Assembly: GCA_017418585.1 (NCBI GenBank) | Contig: JAFONG010000030.1 | Location: 1 to 22,903 of the forward strand | DNA length: 22,903 nucleotides | From: Erysipelotrichaceae bacterium | GTDB lineage: Bacteria; Bacillota_I; Bacilli_A; Erysipelotrichales; Erysipelotrichaceae | Reading direction: 5' to 3' | In this document: one piece after another, positions 1-7,125 of the stretch | How positions within the stretch are numbered: position 1 is the stretch's first letter | How the letters are laid out: every line of letters begins with the position of its first letter | The notes under the pieces: generated by a model | Told to the model about the DNA's origin: nothing | Seen by the model: only the letters and a program-made list of their open reading frames with translations | The model's database searches: none | Translations under genes and position numbers: made by a program

Positions 1-1365
1 GGCCAGTATCAGTTTCGACAGCATCCATCCGACGGATAGTGTCGTGATCTTGTCGGTATTTTTCAGATCCTCGCTGGTCGGGATGATCGTATTGGTTACG
101 ACGACTTCCTTGATCGGGGAATCCTGAATGCGGATCGCCGCATTGTTGGAGAAGAGGCCGTGGGTCACACAGACATAGATGTCTCTTGCGCCGTGTTCTC
201 TTAAGATGTTCGATGCGGCAATCAGAGAACCTCCCGTATCACAGATGTCGTCAACGATGATCGCATCCTTGTTCTGGACATCACCGATCACGTTGCACGC
301 TTCAACGACATTGGCCTGCGGACGTCTCTTGTCGATAATGGCCAGAGGGCTGCCCAGCATTTCCGCCATGATCCTGGCGCGCTTGACGCCGCCGTGATCC
401 GGAGATACGACAACGATCTGTTCCGGATCCAGATGTTTTCTCTTGAAGTACTGTCCCATCATCGGAACGGTCGTCAGATCATCGACCGGACAGTGGAAGA
501 AGCCCTGAATCTGTGCGGCATGCAGATCGAAGGTAACGACACGGTTGGCTCCTGCCTGTTCCAGCATCGATGCGACCAGTTTGGCCGTGATCGGCTGCCT
601 CGGCATGGCTTTCCTGTCCTGTCTGGCATAGCCGAAATAAGGAATGATGCAGGTGATCTCGGCTGCCGAAGATCTTCTCAAGGCATCCAGACAGATCAGC
701 ACTTCCATCAGCGTATCGTTCACCGGCTTGCAGGTGCTCTGAATGATGTAGCACCTCTTGCCTCTGACGCTCTCGCCCAGTTCAACCAGGGTCTCGCCAT
801 CCGCGAAGTGCTTGATTTCGACTTTACCCGGTTCAATGTTCAGATAGTTGCATATTTCATTGACCAGAGAAACGCTGGAAGTCAGTGGGAATACGACAAC
901 GTCATCCAGACTTTCTTCCTTGGAAGACATGGCATCTTCTACGGTAAACTTCCTGACTGTCTTGTGCTTGATTTCAATCGGCTGATAGTGAATATGTTCA
1001 TAATCGCCAAGTCTGCTGCTGCGGATCGCAAAGGATTCCAGAATGGTTCCTTCCTGTACCAGCATCGCCGCATCGTAGTCCTGCGACATCAGTCTTGTAT
1101 AGTCGTCACCGTTAAGATCAGGGAACAAAGGAGAAACCAGCAGAGTCTTTCCTTCGGAATCGATCTCGGAGATCACATCCGCAACACTGTTCTTTATGAC
1201 ACATCCCGGAACTTCCGAATCGGAGCCGATAATGAAAATATCCCTGATATCATTCAGTTTGCGGATCTCTTTTACGATATGTAAAAGCAGATTGCCGCCC
1301 AGATAAGGAGCTTTCGATAACTGCTTCTCTTGTTCATCCCGGATAAATATAATCGCGTTATTCAT
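1..1365 (-). CDS. prs: Ribose-phosphate pyrophosphokinase with N-terminal GlmU-like extension (3' end cut by window edge)
   Basis: Makes PRPP from ribose 5-phosphate and ATP for purine, pyrimidine, histidine, tryptophan and NAD synthesis in the cytoplasm. Of 455 visible codons, residues from about 155 on are typical Prs: VRGKRCYIIQST, the flexible-loop motif YARQDRK, FDLHAAQIQGFF and the PRPP-binding loop DDICDTGGS. The last visible residues (LSVGWMLSKLIL) match the region just before the usual C-terminus, so only about 15 codons are missing. Residues 1-150 are not part of normal Prs (about 315 residues); they resemble a decayed GlmU/nucleotidyltransferase domain. Start ATG at 1365 is preceded by AAGGAG six bases upstream. 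An internal ATG at 930 (Met146) could give a stand-alone Prs but has only a weak ribosome binding site. The gene lies last in the ispD-rnmV-rsmA-ispE order and has its own -10 box. Confidence 0.93.
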   Translation of the reverse strand, partial: MNNAIIFIRDEQEKQLSKAPYLGGNLLLHIVKEIRKLNDIRDIFIIGSDSEVPGCVIKNSVADVISEIDSEGKTLLVSPLFPDLNGDDYTRLMSQDYDAAMLVQEGTILESFAIRSSRLGDYEHIHYQPIEIKHKTVRKFTVEDAMSSKEESLDDVVVFPLTSSVSLVNEICNYLNIEPGKVEIKHFADGETLVELGESVRGKRCYIIQSTCKPVNDTLMEVLICLDALRRSSAAEITCIIPYFGYARQDRKAMPRQPITAKLVASMLEQAGANRVVTFDLHAAQIQGFFHCPVDDLTTVPMMGQYFKRKHLDPEQIVVVSPDHGGVKRARIMAEMLGSPLAIIDKRRPQANVVEACNVIGDVQNKDAIIVDDICDTGGSLIAASNILREHGARDIYVCVTHGLFSNNAAIRIQDSPIKEVVVTNTIIPTSEDLKNTDKITTLSVGWMLSKLILA

Positions 1366-1390
1366 GGCCTTCTCCTTCATGTACAGATTT

Positions 1391-1396
1391 ATTATA
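1391..1396 (-). promoter_or_regulatory. Probable prs promoter -10 box
   Basis: A perfect TATAAT on the minus strand lies in the 36-base gap between ispE and prs. It predicts a transcript start about 19 bases before the prs ATG, leaving room for the AAGGAG ribosome binding site. The -35 region is AT-rich without a clear TTGACA, so the call rests on the -10 and its position. Confidence 0.5.
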
Positions 1397-1401
1397 CTAT
1401 T

Positions 1402-2238
1402 TTATTGATTTAAAGTTCTTGTAAAACGGAGATAATATCCGCTGTCCTTCATCCGCTGCGCGATCCTTCTGATTTCTTCCCTGTCTTCATCGATGCAGAA
1501 GACGGTTGAACCGCTTCCTGACATCAGTACATTGCGTGCACCTGCAGCTGTAAGCTGTTCCTTAACTCTGACGATCTCGGAGTTCAGCTGGAATGCCGGC
1601 TGTTCCAGGGAGTTTCCCAGCAGACCTTGAATGCTGTCGCCGTTGATCAGAGCCTTTTTCAGTTTCGGAATATCCGGGTGATCGCACTTTTCCATGTCAA
1701 GCAGTTCATAGGCCTGTTTTGTCGATACCCCGGACCACGGCTTGACCAGAAGTATATAATAGGTCTTCTTTAACGGTATTTCTTCAATCTCTTCTCCAAG
1801 TCCGCCTACCACTGCCGGAACGTTGTAGTAGTTGAACGGAACATCCGCTCCCACAAGCATGCAGATCTCCCTGATCTCATCGTCGGTCATCTCCAGCTGA
1901 TGAATCGTCTGCATGATCCTTAAGGCGGCAGCCGCATCCGCAGTGCCTCCTCCCAGTCCGGCCTGGGTCGGAATCTGTTTATTCAGTATGATGCTGTAAT
2001 GATCGCTCAGGGAATAGCGTTCCTTCAGGATCCGGATCATCTTTATGATAGAGTTGTCCTGCGAGTTGCGGATGTAGTGGCGGTTGCATCTGTATTCATC
2101 CTTCGCAGAAACGCTGATCTCCAGTTCATCGTAAAAGTCGATCGGCAGCATGATGGAATTCAGATCGTGATAACCGTTTTCTCTGACGTTAAAGATATCC
2201 AGAGAAAGGTTGATCTTGGCATAGGCTCTCTGTTTCAT
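1402..2238 (-). CDS. ispE: 4-diphosphocytidyl-2-C-methyl-D-erythritol kinase
   Basis: GHMP-family kinase that phosphorylates CDP-methylerythritol at the 2-hydroxyl, the fourth step of the MEP (non-mevalonate) isoprenoid pathway. At 278 residues it has the usual length. The N-terminal AYAKINLSLD (residues 5-14) carries the catalytic Lys8. The ATP loop is PTQAGLGGGTADAAAAL (90-106), with Asp101 in the position of the catalytic aspartate of the family. The C-terminal GHMP motif appears as LMSGSGSTVF. Its ATG overlaps the rsmA stop in an ATGA, so translation is probably coupled. The pathway partner ispD lies three genes upstream in the same run of genes. Confidence 0.96.
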   Translation of the reverse strand: MKQRAYAKINLSLDIFNVRENGYHDLNSIMLPIDFYDELEISVSAKDEYRCNRHYIRNSQDNSIIKMIRILKERYSLSDHYSIILNKQIPTQAGLGGGTADAAAALRIMQTIHQLEMTDDEIREICMLVGADVPFNYYNVPAVVGGLGEEIEEIPLKKTYYILLVKPWSGVSTKQAYELLDMEKCDHPDIPKLKKALINGDSIQGLLGNSLEQPAFQLNSEIVRVKEQLTAAGARNVLMSGSGSTVFCIDEDREEIRRIAQRMKDSGYYLRFTRTLNQ

Positions 2239-3053
2239 CGCTCTTCTCTTTCCAGGAACTTATGGATCCGCAAATACTCCTCCAGACTTAGCTGCTGGGC
2301 TCTGATACTTTGATCCATACTTAATTCCGTAAACATCTTCTGAAGCAGATCCGTATCATACAGATCCTTCAGATTGTTATATAAAGTCTTCCTGCGCATC
2401 CGGAAACAGCTCTTTACCAGTGCGAAGAAACTCTTCTCAAATTCCCTGTCTCTTTCTCTGACAGGAGTAAAAGAAATGACGGCACTGTCGACCTGCGGCT
2501 TGGGATAGAAGACTTCTTTCGATACGTTCATCTCCACTTTCACGTCAAACAGATACTGTACCTCGATGCTTAAGGCACTGTAGTCTTCACTGCCTGCCGA
2601 AGCGTGCAGACGGTCGGATACTTCTTTCTGAACCATGACCGTGATCTTCCTGAAATCCAGATCGGATTCAAAGATCCTGAACAGGATCGGCGTCGTTACA
2701 TAGTACGGCAGATTCCCGCAGATATTGACTTCTTCACTGTATTTGCTCAGATCGGCATCCAGAAAATCCTGCAGATAGACGTGAAGTCTCTCATCCCGGA
2801 TTCCTTCATTCAGAAGTCTGTACATGTCTTTGTCTATCTCGTAGGCATCTACATCCTTGGAATACTTCAGAAGCATCTCCGTGAGCGCTCCAAGACCCGG
2901 ACCGATCTCGATCGTCTTCAGATCTTTTCTGCAGGCATTGGACGCTATCCTGTCTACGATATTGGCATCGATCAGAAAATTCTGACCGAATCTTTTCTTC
3001 GCTCTTAGCTCTCCCAAAGTCTTCCTGACATAGCCGATGTTCGCAATACTCAT
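2235..3053 (-). CDS. rsmA: 16S rRNA (adenine1518-N6/adenine1519-N6)-dimethyltransferase
   Basis: KsgA/RsmA family SAM-dependent enzyme that dimethylates two adjacent adenines near the 3' end of 16S rRNA during small-subunit maturation. The 272-residue protein has RFGQNFLID (21-29), SAM motif I IEIGPGLGALTE (48-59) and the catalytic motif IV NLPYYVTTP (114-122). It follows rnmV by 8 bases, the same order as rnmV-ksgA in Bacillus, and overlaps ispE by 4 bases. The start is unusual: there is no correctly placed Shine-Dalgarno, and TATAAT ends only 7 bases before the ATG. It may therefore be read from a leaderless internal transcript, by coupling to rnmV, or both. Confidence 0.97.
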   Translation of the reverse strand: MSIANIGYVRKTLGELRAKKRFGQNFLIDANIVDRIASNACRKDLKTIEIGPGLGALTEMLLKYSKDVDAYEIDKDMYRLLNEGIRDERLHVYLQDFLDADLSKYSEEVNICGNLPYYVTTPILFRIFESDLDFRKITVMVQKEVSDRLHASAGSEDYSALSIEVQYLFDVKVEMNVSKEVFYPKPQVDSAVISFTPVRERDREFEKSFFALVKSCFRMRRKTLYNNLKDLYDTDLLQKMFTELSMDQSIRAQQLSLEEYLRIHKFLEREER

Positions 3054-3060
3054 TTTACTT

Positions 3061-3069
3061 ATTATAACA
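3061..3069 (-). promoter_or_regulatory. Possible extended -10 promoter for a leaderless rsmA transcript
   Basis: The minus strand reads TGTTATAAT, a consensus extended -10 (TGnTATAAT), with 7 bases between it and the rsmA ATG. The usual distance from -10 to +1 puts the transcript start at or one base before the start codon. The box also contains the rnmV stop codon (TTA TAA), so chance is a real alternative. Confidence 0.4.
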
Positions 3070-3601
3070 GACCCTTTTTATCTTCCATAAGACGACGGAT
3101 CTCTTCGACATTAATTCCCGCAAGATTCAGTCTTTTCAGCAGAGTCTTGCCGTTGCATTTTCCCAGATGAAAATGTTCGGATACGAGCTGTCTTAATGAA
3201 GCGGAATTCTCATTTCCGCTAAGACCCAAGGCATAGAATTCACTCTCGCTGATCGTCTGTTTTATGTCGGCATAGCTAAGAAGGTTGTTTAGCGCTTCTT
3301 CCAGCGTTTCTCTGGATGCGTGCTCGATCCCTACCTTCTTCCTGGTTCTGGCATCTTCTTTCATGACAAAGGCGTTTTTCAGTCCGGGTATGGCTTCATT
3401 CAATCTGTTTCTGATCTTTTCTCCGGGCGTATCCGGATCCAGAAACAGGATGACTCCTCTTTGGGAATTGATCTGCCTGATCAGTTCTATCGTTTCCCTG
3501 CTCAAAGACATGCCATGCGTCTCAATGGTTTCCACATCAAAAAAAGACTGCAGTCTTCTGGTGTCGTTCTTTCCCTCTACAACGATTACTTCCTTTATCA
3601 T
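3062..3601 (-). CDS. rnmV: Ribonuclease M5 (5S rRNA maturation)
   Basis: Toprim-domain nuclease that trims 5S rRNA precursor at both ends in Gram-positive bacteria. The 179-residue protein has the Toprim glutamate motif VVEGKND (7-13) and the metal-binding DxD motif in LFLDPDTPGE (52-61), with Asp55 and Asp57. The length is normal for RNase M5. Its ATG overlaps the ispD stop as ATGA and there is no separate ribosome binding site, so translation is probably coupled. Adjacency to rsmA matches Bacillus and pairs two rRNA maturation genes. Confidence 0.94.
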   Translation of the reverse strand: MIKEVIVVEGKNDTRRLQSFFDVETIETHGMSLSRETIELIRQINSQRGVILFLDPDTPGEKIRNRLNEAIPGLKNAFVMKEDARTRKKVGIEHASRETLEEALNNLLSYADIKQTISESEFYALGLSGNENSASLRQLVSEHFHLGKCNGKTLLKRLNLAGINVEEIRRLMEDKKGLL

Positions 3602-4227
3602 AAACCGATGAAATCTTCTTCTGAAGTCAGTTTCCTGTTGTCGTGCCTGTCCTCGACGATGCTGACGGTATATCCCAGCGATTCCACAAGCGATGCCTCG
3701 TCGGTAAAGGAGATGCCCTTACATTTCCTGTAGCATTCCCTGATCAGTTCTGTCCTGAATCCCTGCGGCGTTTCAGCCAGAAAGACCGTTCTGCGGTCTA
3801 TTGTTTTTACGATTCTGTCTCCATCGATGATCTTGACGGTATCCGTCGCTTTCTTTCCCGGAATGGCGGCATCTGTTTCAAAGACTTTCTGCTTCAGCGC
3901 TTCCAGGGTTTCCTTATGCAGGAACGGTCTGGCCGCATCGTGAATCAGCACGTAAGCGCTTGTTGCCGCTTCCAGGCCGTTTCTGACAGAATCCGATCTT
4001 TCCTCTCCGCCTTCTACGACAATTGTCTTATCGTTCCTTTCTACCGCAGACATGCAGTCCTTCCCGGTAACGATGATGATTTTACGGCATTCTGCATCCT
4101 CATTAAAAAGAGAGGCGGAGTGTTCCAAAACTGTCTTTCCGTCTTTCATCCGATAGAAAGCCTTGTTGTAGCCGAGATTGGCCCTAATGCCCTTGCCTGA
4201 AGCAACAATGATCACATCATAGTTCAT
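3598..4227 (-). CDS. ispD: 2-C-methyl-D-erythritol 4-phosphate cytidylyltransferase
   Basis: Third step of the MEP isoprenoid pathway: CTP plus methylerythritol phosphate to CDP-methylerythritol. The 209-residue protein is slightly short for the family (about 225-235). The nucleotide-binding loop reads IIVASGKGIRANLGYNKAF (6-24); Arg15 and Lys22 correspond to the conserved catalytic Arg and Lys. LIHDAARPFL and the C-terminal DEASLVESLGYTVSIVED are typical. IspD-like TarI/CarD relatives cannot be fully excluded, but the presence of ispE close by in the same operon supports IspD. It begins 15 bases after the PHP gene with a weak AGGA ribosome binding site. Confidence 0.9.
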   Translation of the reverse strand: MNYDVIIVASGKGIRANLGYNKAFYRMKDGKTVLEHSASLFNEDAECRKIIIVTGKDCMSAVERNDKTIVVEGGEERSDSVRNGLEAATSAYVLIHDAARPFLHKETLEALKQKVFETDAAIPGKKATDTVKIIDGDRIVKTIDRRTVFLAETPQGFRTELIRECYRKCKGISFTDEASLVESLGYTVSIVEDRHDNRKLTSEEDFIGL

Positions 4228-4242
4228 AGATCTTTTCCTGTT

Positions 4243-5019
4243 CTATAAAAGCGGTTCACTAATGAAGTCAAGATGCAGGTCTTCCATCATCCTATAGGCA
4301 TCCTTGACGGATTCCAGATCCAGCAGATCTTCCGGAGCGTGCGCATCGATGCCGACGATGACTCTTAACGGATACTGCGACAGTATTTTCCAGAATTCCT
4401 TGCTTGGATAATAGCAGGCTCTTCCTTCGATCGGACGCCATTTCCCTTTCATGATTCCGCGTACGTTCACCTCTACCGGTACGTTTTTCTCTGCACATTT
4501 TTTACCGATCATGTGGGCGATTGTTTCACAGGCAGCGGTGAATTCCGGCTGCCTGCTCATGATGACATCGGGATGACAAAGACAGTCGAACAGATCCGTA
4601 TCCAATGCCTCGCAAACGCTGTTTCCATACTGCAAGATCTCTTCTTCGCTGTTCTGCTTGAAGTAATCGACCTGCGAATTCATCGGATCGGAAAAGTGCT
4701 GGCCAAGCATCAGGTATTCTACCTTTTCTTTCAGCTCCGTCTTTTCCTCACGACAATAGGGATAATACTCCGTTTCCAGCCCAAGATGGATCTTGATCTG
4801 ATCCTTGTACTTCTCTTTTAAGAATTCTACGCTGTCGATATAATCGTCCAGCTGATCCCAGTCCATGAAGCATCTTCTGTTGGAATAGCTGCGGTATGGC
4901 GCATGGTCGGAAAAACCGAGTATCTGATAGCCGGCCTCAATGGCACAGCGAACATACTCTTCATCCGTTCCTGTCGCATGACCGCATCTGGCGGTATGGG
5001 TGTGATAATTGAATTTCAT
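4243..5019 (-). CDS. PHP-family histidinol-phosphatase-like phosphoesterase
   Basis: Metal-dependent phosphoesterase of the HisJ/HisK type. The 258-residue protein starts with the PHP metal motif NYHTHTARCGHATG (4-17) and continues with GFSDHAPY, GLETEYYP, LGQHF, CHPD and the C-terminal GIDAHAPED, which together supply the expected metal-binding His, Asp and Glu residues. Start chosen at 5019: GGAG sits 5 bases upstream and the protein begins right at the PHP motif. The in-frame ATG at 5034 lacks such a site and overlaps ybaK. No other histidine-biosynthesis gene is in the window, so the true substrate may be histidinol phosphate or another small phosphoester. ybaK is 11 bases upstream and ispD follows closely. 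Confidence 0.85.
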   Translation of the reverse strand: MKFNYHTHTARCGHATGTDEEYVRCAIEAGYQILGFSDHAPYRSYSNRRCFMDWDQLDDYIDSVEFLKEKYKDQIKIHLGLETEYYPYCREEKTELKEKVEYLMLGQHFSDPMNSQVDYFKQNSEEEILQYGNSVCEALDTDLFDCLCHPDVIMSRQPEFTAACETIAHMIGKKCAEKNVPVEVNVRGIMKGKWRPIEGRACYYPSKEFWKILSQYPLRVIVGIDAHAPEDLLDLESVKDAYRMMEDLHLDFISEPLL

Positions 5020-5030
5020 ATCTGCTCCGT

Positions 5031-5501
5031 TCATTCTTTCACGATATCCCTGACATCCGCATTCAGATAATCCAGGATTTCTTTTGTTTTAAGTTTCAGG
5101 CCCAGACCCATCGCTCCGGCAGAGATCTCGATCTCTTCGTGCTTCAGCACTTCGTCATCAAAGACGATACCCTTGTTTTTCCTGACGCCGACCGGTGAAA
5201 CGCTTCCTCTTTCGTATCCCACCAGTTTCAGCAGATCTTTGACATGGATCATTTCCAGATTCTTGACACCCAGGGCTTTCGCGCATTTCTTGAAGTCGAT
5301 CTCATCCGCTACCGAAATCACCGCGATATAGACGTCGTGTTCATGAATCAGACCCAGGGTCTTGTAGCAGCAGCTGTAGTCCAGACCCAGCAGATCGGAA
5401 ACGGCTTCACCGGAGAAACGGTCTTTCTCGATGGAATACTCCAGGACCTCATAGCTGATCTTCGCCCTGTCCAGCATTCGCATGGCATTCGTCTTGGTCA
5501 T
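5031..5501 (-). CDS. ybaK: Cys-tRNA(Pro)/Cys-tRNA(Cys) deacylase, YbaK/EbsC family
   Basis: Trans-editing enzyme that hydrolyses cysteine wrongly attached to tRNA(Pro). The 156-residue length and overall sequence fit YbaK: N-terminal TKTNAMRMLD, the lysine segment YKTLGL corresponding to the family's catalytic lysine in FKTL, EIDFKKCAKALG, and GYERGSVSPVGVRK near the substrate pocket. Start at 5501 is chosen because the ATG overlaps the pseudouridine synthase stop as ATGA and has AGGTG 5 bases upstream; a longer reading to 5624 only shadows the neighbouring gene. It probably travels on the rluA-led transcript. Confidence 0.92.
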   Translation of the reverse strand: MTKTNAMRMLDRAKISYEVLEYSIEKDRFSGEAVSDLLGLDYSCCYKTLGLIHEHDVYIAVISVADEIDFKKCAKALGVKNLEMIHVKDLLKLVGYERGSVSPVGVRKNKGIVFDDEVLKHEEIEISAGAMGLGLKLKTKEILDYLNADVRDIVKE

Positions 5502-6397
5502 TTCAGCACCTGCATGTACAGTTTCTGCAAGTCGTTCGGCAGCTCGCAGTCTATGGATAAGCTGTCTTCCTTCAGCGGATGATACATTTCTATGTTGTCG
5601 GCAAACAGCCCCATCCGGATACACAGATCGGAACTTCTGCCGTAAAGCGGATCGTTCAGGATAGGATAGGAAACGGAAGAAAGATGCAGACGGATCTGAT
5701 GCGTCCTTCCTGTTTCCAGAGAACAGTACAGAACGCTATAGTTCTTTGATCTGCTGCAGCCAAGCGATCTGACTTTGGTCAAGGCGTTCTGACCGTTTCT
5801 GTAAATGACTTTTTTATTTGCGTTGTGACGGTCGTTGCCGATCGGCTTGTCGATCGTCATCGTCTTTCCGGCCTCCATGATGCCATGAACAAAAGCCAGG
5901 TAATTCCTGCGGATCTGTTTCTCGCTCAGCAGTTTATCCAGCAAAGGCTGGAAGACCGGCGACTTGGAGTAGATCACCAGACCGCTGGTTTCCCTGTCCA
6001 GACGGTGGATCGGCAACGGATCGATGTCGTCCCTGTCACTGTAGTATGGCTGCATGATCCTGGTCAGCGTCATTTCCCCGTTTCCGTCCGAGTGCACCAG
6101 CAGATCCTTCGGCTTGTTTACGATCGCCATGATCTCGTCTTCGTAAACGATATCCGGACTAAGACTCGCCTTCTCGAAGAAACACTCTTCCGGATAGATG
6201 CAGATGCTCAGACGCAGGCCTGCAATATCGTCTTCCCTTTTCACCGGATTGCCATCCATCAGGATGTGCTTGTTCTGAATCAGAAGGTGCTGTATTTTTC
6301 TGGAAGGAATATAGTTGTCAAAAAACTCCTGTATCGTTTTTACGAACAGGGATTCCGTTTCGATATGCAGCCATCTGCCTTCCGCAACATATTTCAT
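5498..6397 (-). CDS. RluA-family pseudouridine synthase
   Basis: Converts specific uridines in rRNA or tRNA to pseudouridine. The 299-residue protein has a short S4-like RNA-binding region (about residues 20-68, with IPSRKIQHLLIQNKHILMDG), then the catalytic motif PIHRLDRETSGL (129-140) with Asp134, and the RluA motif LETGRTHQIRLHLSSVSYPI with NDPLYG near the end. Family membership is clear; the target site (RluA, RluC or RluD type) cannot be told from sequence. It is the first gene of the minus-strand housekeeping run. TATAAT ends 8 bases before the ATG and no properly spaced Shine-Dalgarno is present, so a leaderless or 1-2-base-leader mRNA is predicted. Confidence 0.93.
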   Translation of the reverse strand: MKYVAEGRWLHIETESLFVKTIQEFFDNYIPSRKIQHLLIQNKHILMDGNPVKREDDIAGLRLSICIYPEECFFEKASLSPDIVYEDEIMAIVNKPKDLLVHSDGNGEMTLTRIMQPYYSDRDDIDPLPIHRLDRETSGLVIYSKSPVFQPLLDKLLSEKQIRRNYLAFVHGIMEAGKTMTIDKPIGNDRHNANKKVIYRNGQNALTKVRSLGCSRSKNYSVLYCSLETGRTHQIRLHLSSVSYPILNDPLYGRSSDLCIRMGLFADNIEMYHPLKEDSLSIDCELPNDLQKLYMQVLK

Positions 6398-6404
6398 ACA
6401 CCAC

Positions 6405-6433
6405 CATTATAACAAAGTCTGCATGTTATAATG
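6405..6433. promoter_or_regulatory. Face-to-face divergent extended -10 promoters in a 10-bp perfect inverted repeat
   Basis: CATTATAACA (6405-6414) and TGTTATAATG (6424-6433) are exact reverse complements separated by 9 bases. Each arm is a consensus extended -10 (TGnTATAAT): the left arm reads leftward into rluA (ATG at 6397), the right arm rightward into the trpF-like gene (ATG at 6439). The -10 to ATG gaps are 8 and 6 bases, so both transcripts should start at or next to the start codon. Neither has a recognisable -35. The two promoters overlap in footprint and may compete, or the repeat may also bind a dimeric regulator. Confidence 0.65.
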
Positions 6434-6438
6434 AGGGC

Positions 6439-7125
6439 ATGATCACACAAATCTATTCCATTCAGACAGTAGAAGAGGCACTGGACTGTGTCGAAGCGGG
6501 AGCGGACTACATCGGTCTGGCGATCGATACGGGAGCCGGTCTTCCCAATCAGCTCACCGTTCAGCAGGCAAAGACGGTTTTCGATGCAATCGGAAATCAG
6601 GCAAAGAAAGTCCTGATCGTCGTTACCGAAAGTGATGAACCGATCTATGAACCCTTGACTTATCTGAAACCGGATGTGATTCATCTGTGCGGCTACGACT
6701 TCAAGGCGACAGAAGACTTTGTCAGGAAGGTCAAGGAACTCGTGCCGGGAATAGAAGTACTGCAGGCGATCGGAGTGGAAGATGAATCTTCCATAGATGA
6801 AGCCCTATACTATTCTTCTTTCTGCGATACGCTGATCCTGGATTCTGTCGACCGCAGCATCAACGGCATCGGCGCTGCCGGTTTCACCAACGACTGGGAC
6901 ATCGATGCGAAAATCGTTGAACTGGCAAAGTGCAAGGTCATCCTGGCGGGAGGCCTCTCGCCGGACAATGTCGAAGAGGCGATCCTGAAAGTCAAGCCTT
7001 GGGGTGTGGATTCTTTCACTAAAACCAGCGACGTTTTTCCTGATGGAACAAGCCGGAAGAATAAGGAAAAAGTCAAGGCATTCATCCAGAATGCCAGGAA
7101 GGCGTTTGAAAAGATCAATGGCTAG
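6439..7125 (+). CDS. TrpF-like (phosphoribosylanthranilate isomerase fold) protein lacking the catalytic cysteine
   Basis: Phosphate-binding (beta/alpha)8-barrel protein of 228 residues, related along its length to TrpF: EALDCVEAGADYIGL (13-27), LKPDVIHLCGYD (76-87), LILDS (132-136), NGIGAAGF (142-149), ILAGGLSPDNV (168-178) and PWGVD (187-191). Asp135 aligns with the TrpF catalytic aspartate. The catalytic cysteine in the N-terminal KxCG motif is replaced by Tyr6-Ser7, the HGDE motif is CGYD, and the GVDVSSGVE phosphate-site region reads GVDSFTKTSD. No other trp gene is nearby. It overlaps a PfkB kinase by 8 bases. It is therefore probably an isomerase or other enzyme on a different phosphosugar-like substrate, not a tryptophan enzyme; the reaction is unknown. 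The likely start is leaderless. Confidence 0.8.
   Translation: MITQIYSIQTVEEALDCVEAGADYIGLAIDTGAGLPNQLTVQQAKTVFDAIGNQAKKVLIVVTESDEPIYEPLTYLKPDVIHLCGYDFKATEDFVRKVKELVPGIEVLQAIGVEDESSIDEALYYSSFCDTLILDSVDRSINGIGAAGFTNDWDIDAKIVELAKCKVILAGGLSPDNVEEAILKVKPWGVDSFTKTSDVFPDGTSRKNKEKVKAFIQNARKAFEKING

Noticed and set aside
394..1284. Long plus-strand open frame (296 codons) opposite prs.
   Set aside because: It is antisense to strongly conserved Prs motifs, has no family resemblance and no ribosome binding site; it is a by-product of codon use on the other strand.
2536..2551. A parS-like sequence inside rsmA (ACTTTCACGTCAAACA, 13 of 16 matches to the consensus parS palindrome).
   Set aside because: One mismatch breaks the central CACGTG core and two are at the outer end; a single degenerate hit in coding sequence is compatible with chance. 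ParB binding data or conservation at this codon position would change this.
3848..3865. A TTTCCCGGAAT stretch resembling a Noc-binding site inside ispD.
   Set aside because: It lacks the full ATTTCCCGGGAAAT palindrome and is a lone hit in coding sequence.
5502..5624. A longer N-terminus for YbaK starting at 5624.
   Set aside because: The extra residues are the pseudouridine synthase C-terminus read in another frame; the ATGA overlap and the family N-terminus both support 5501.
7004..7117. A longer N-terminus for the PfkB kinase starting at 7004.
   Set aside because: The added 38 residues shadow the TrpF-like C-terminus; the kinase fold begins at MARVLCLGDS.
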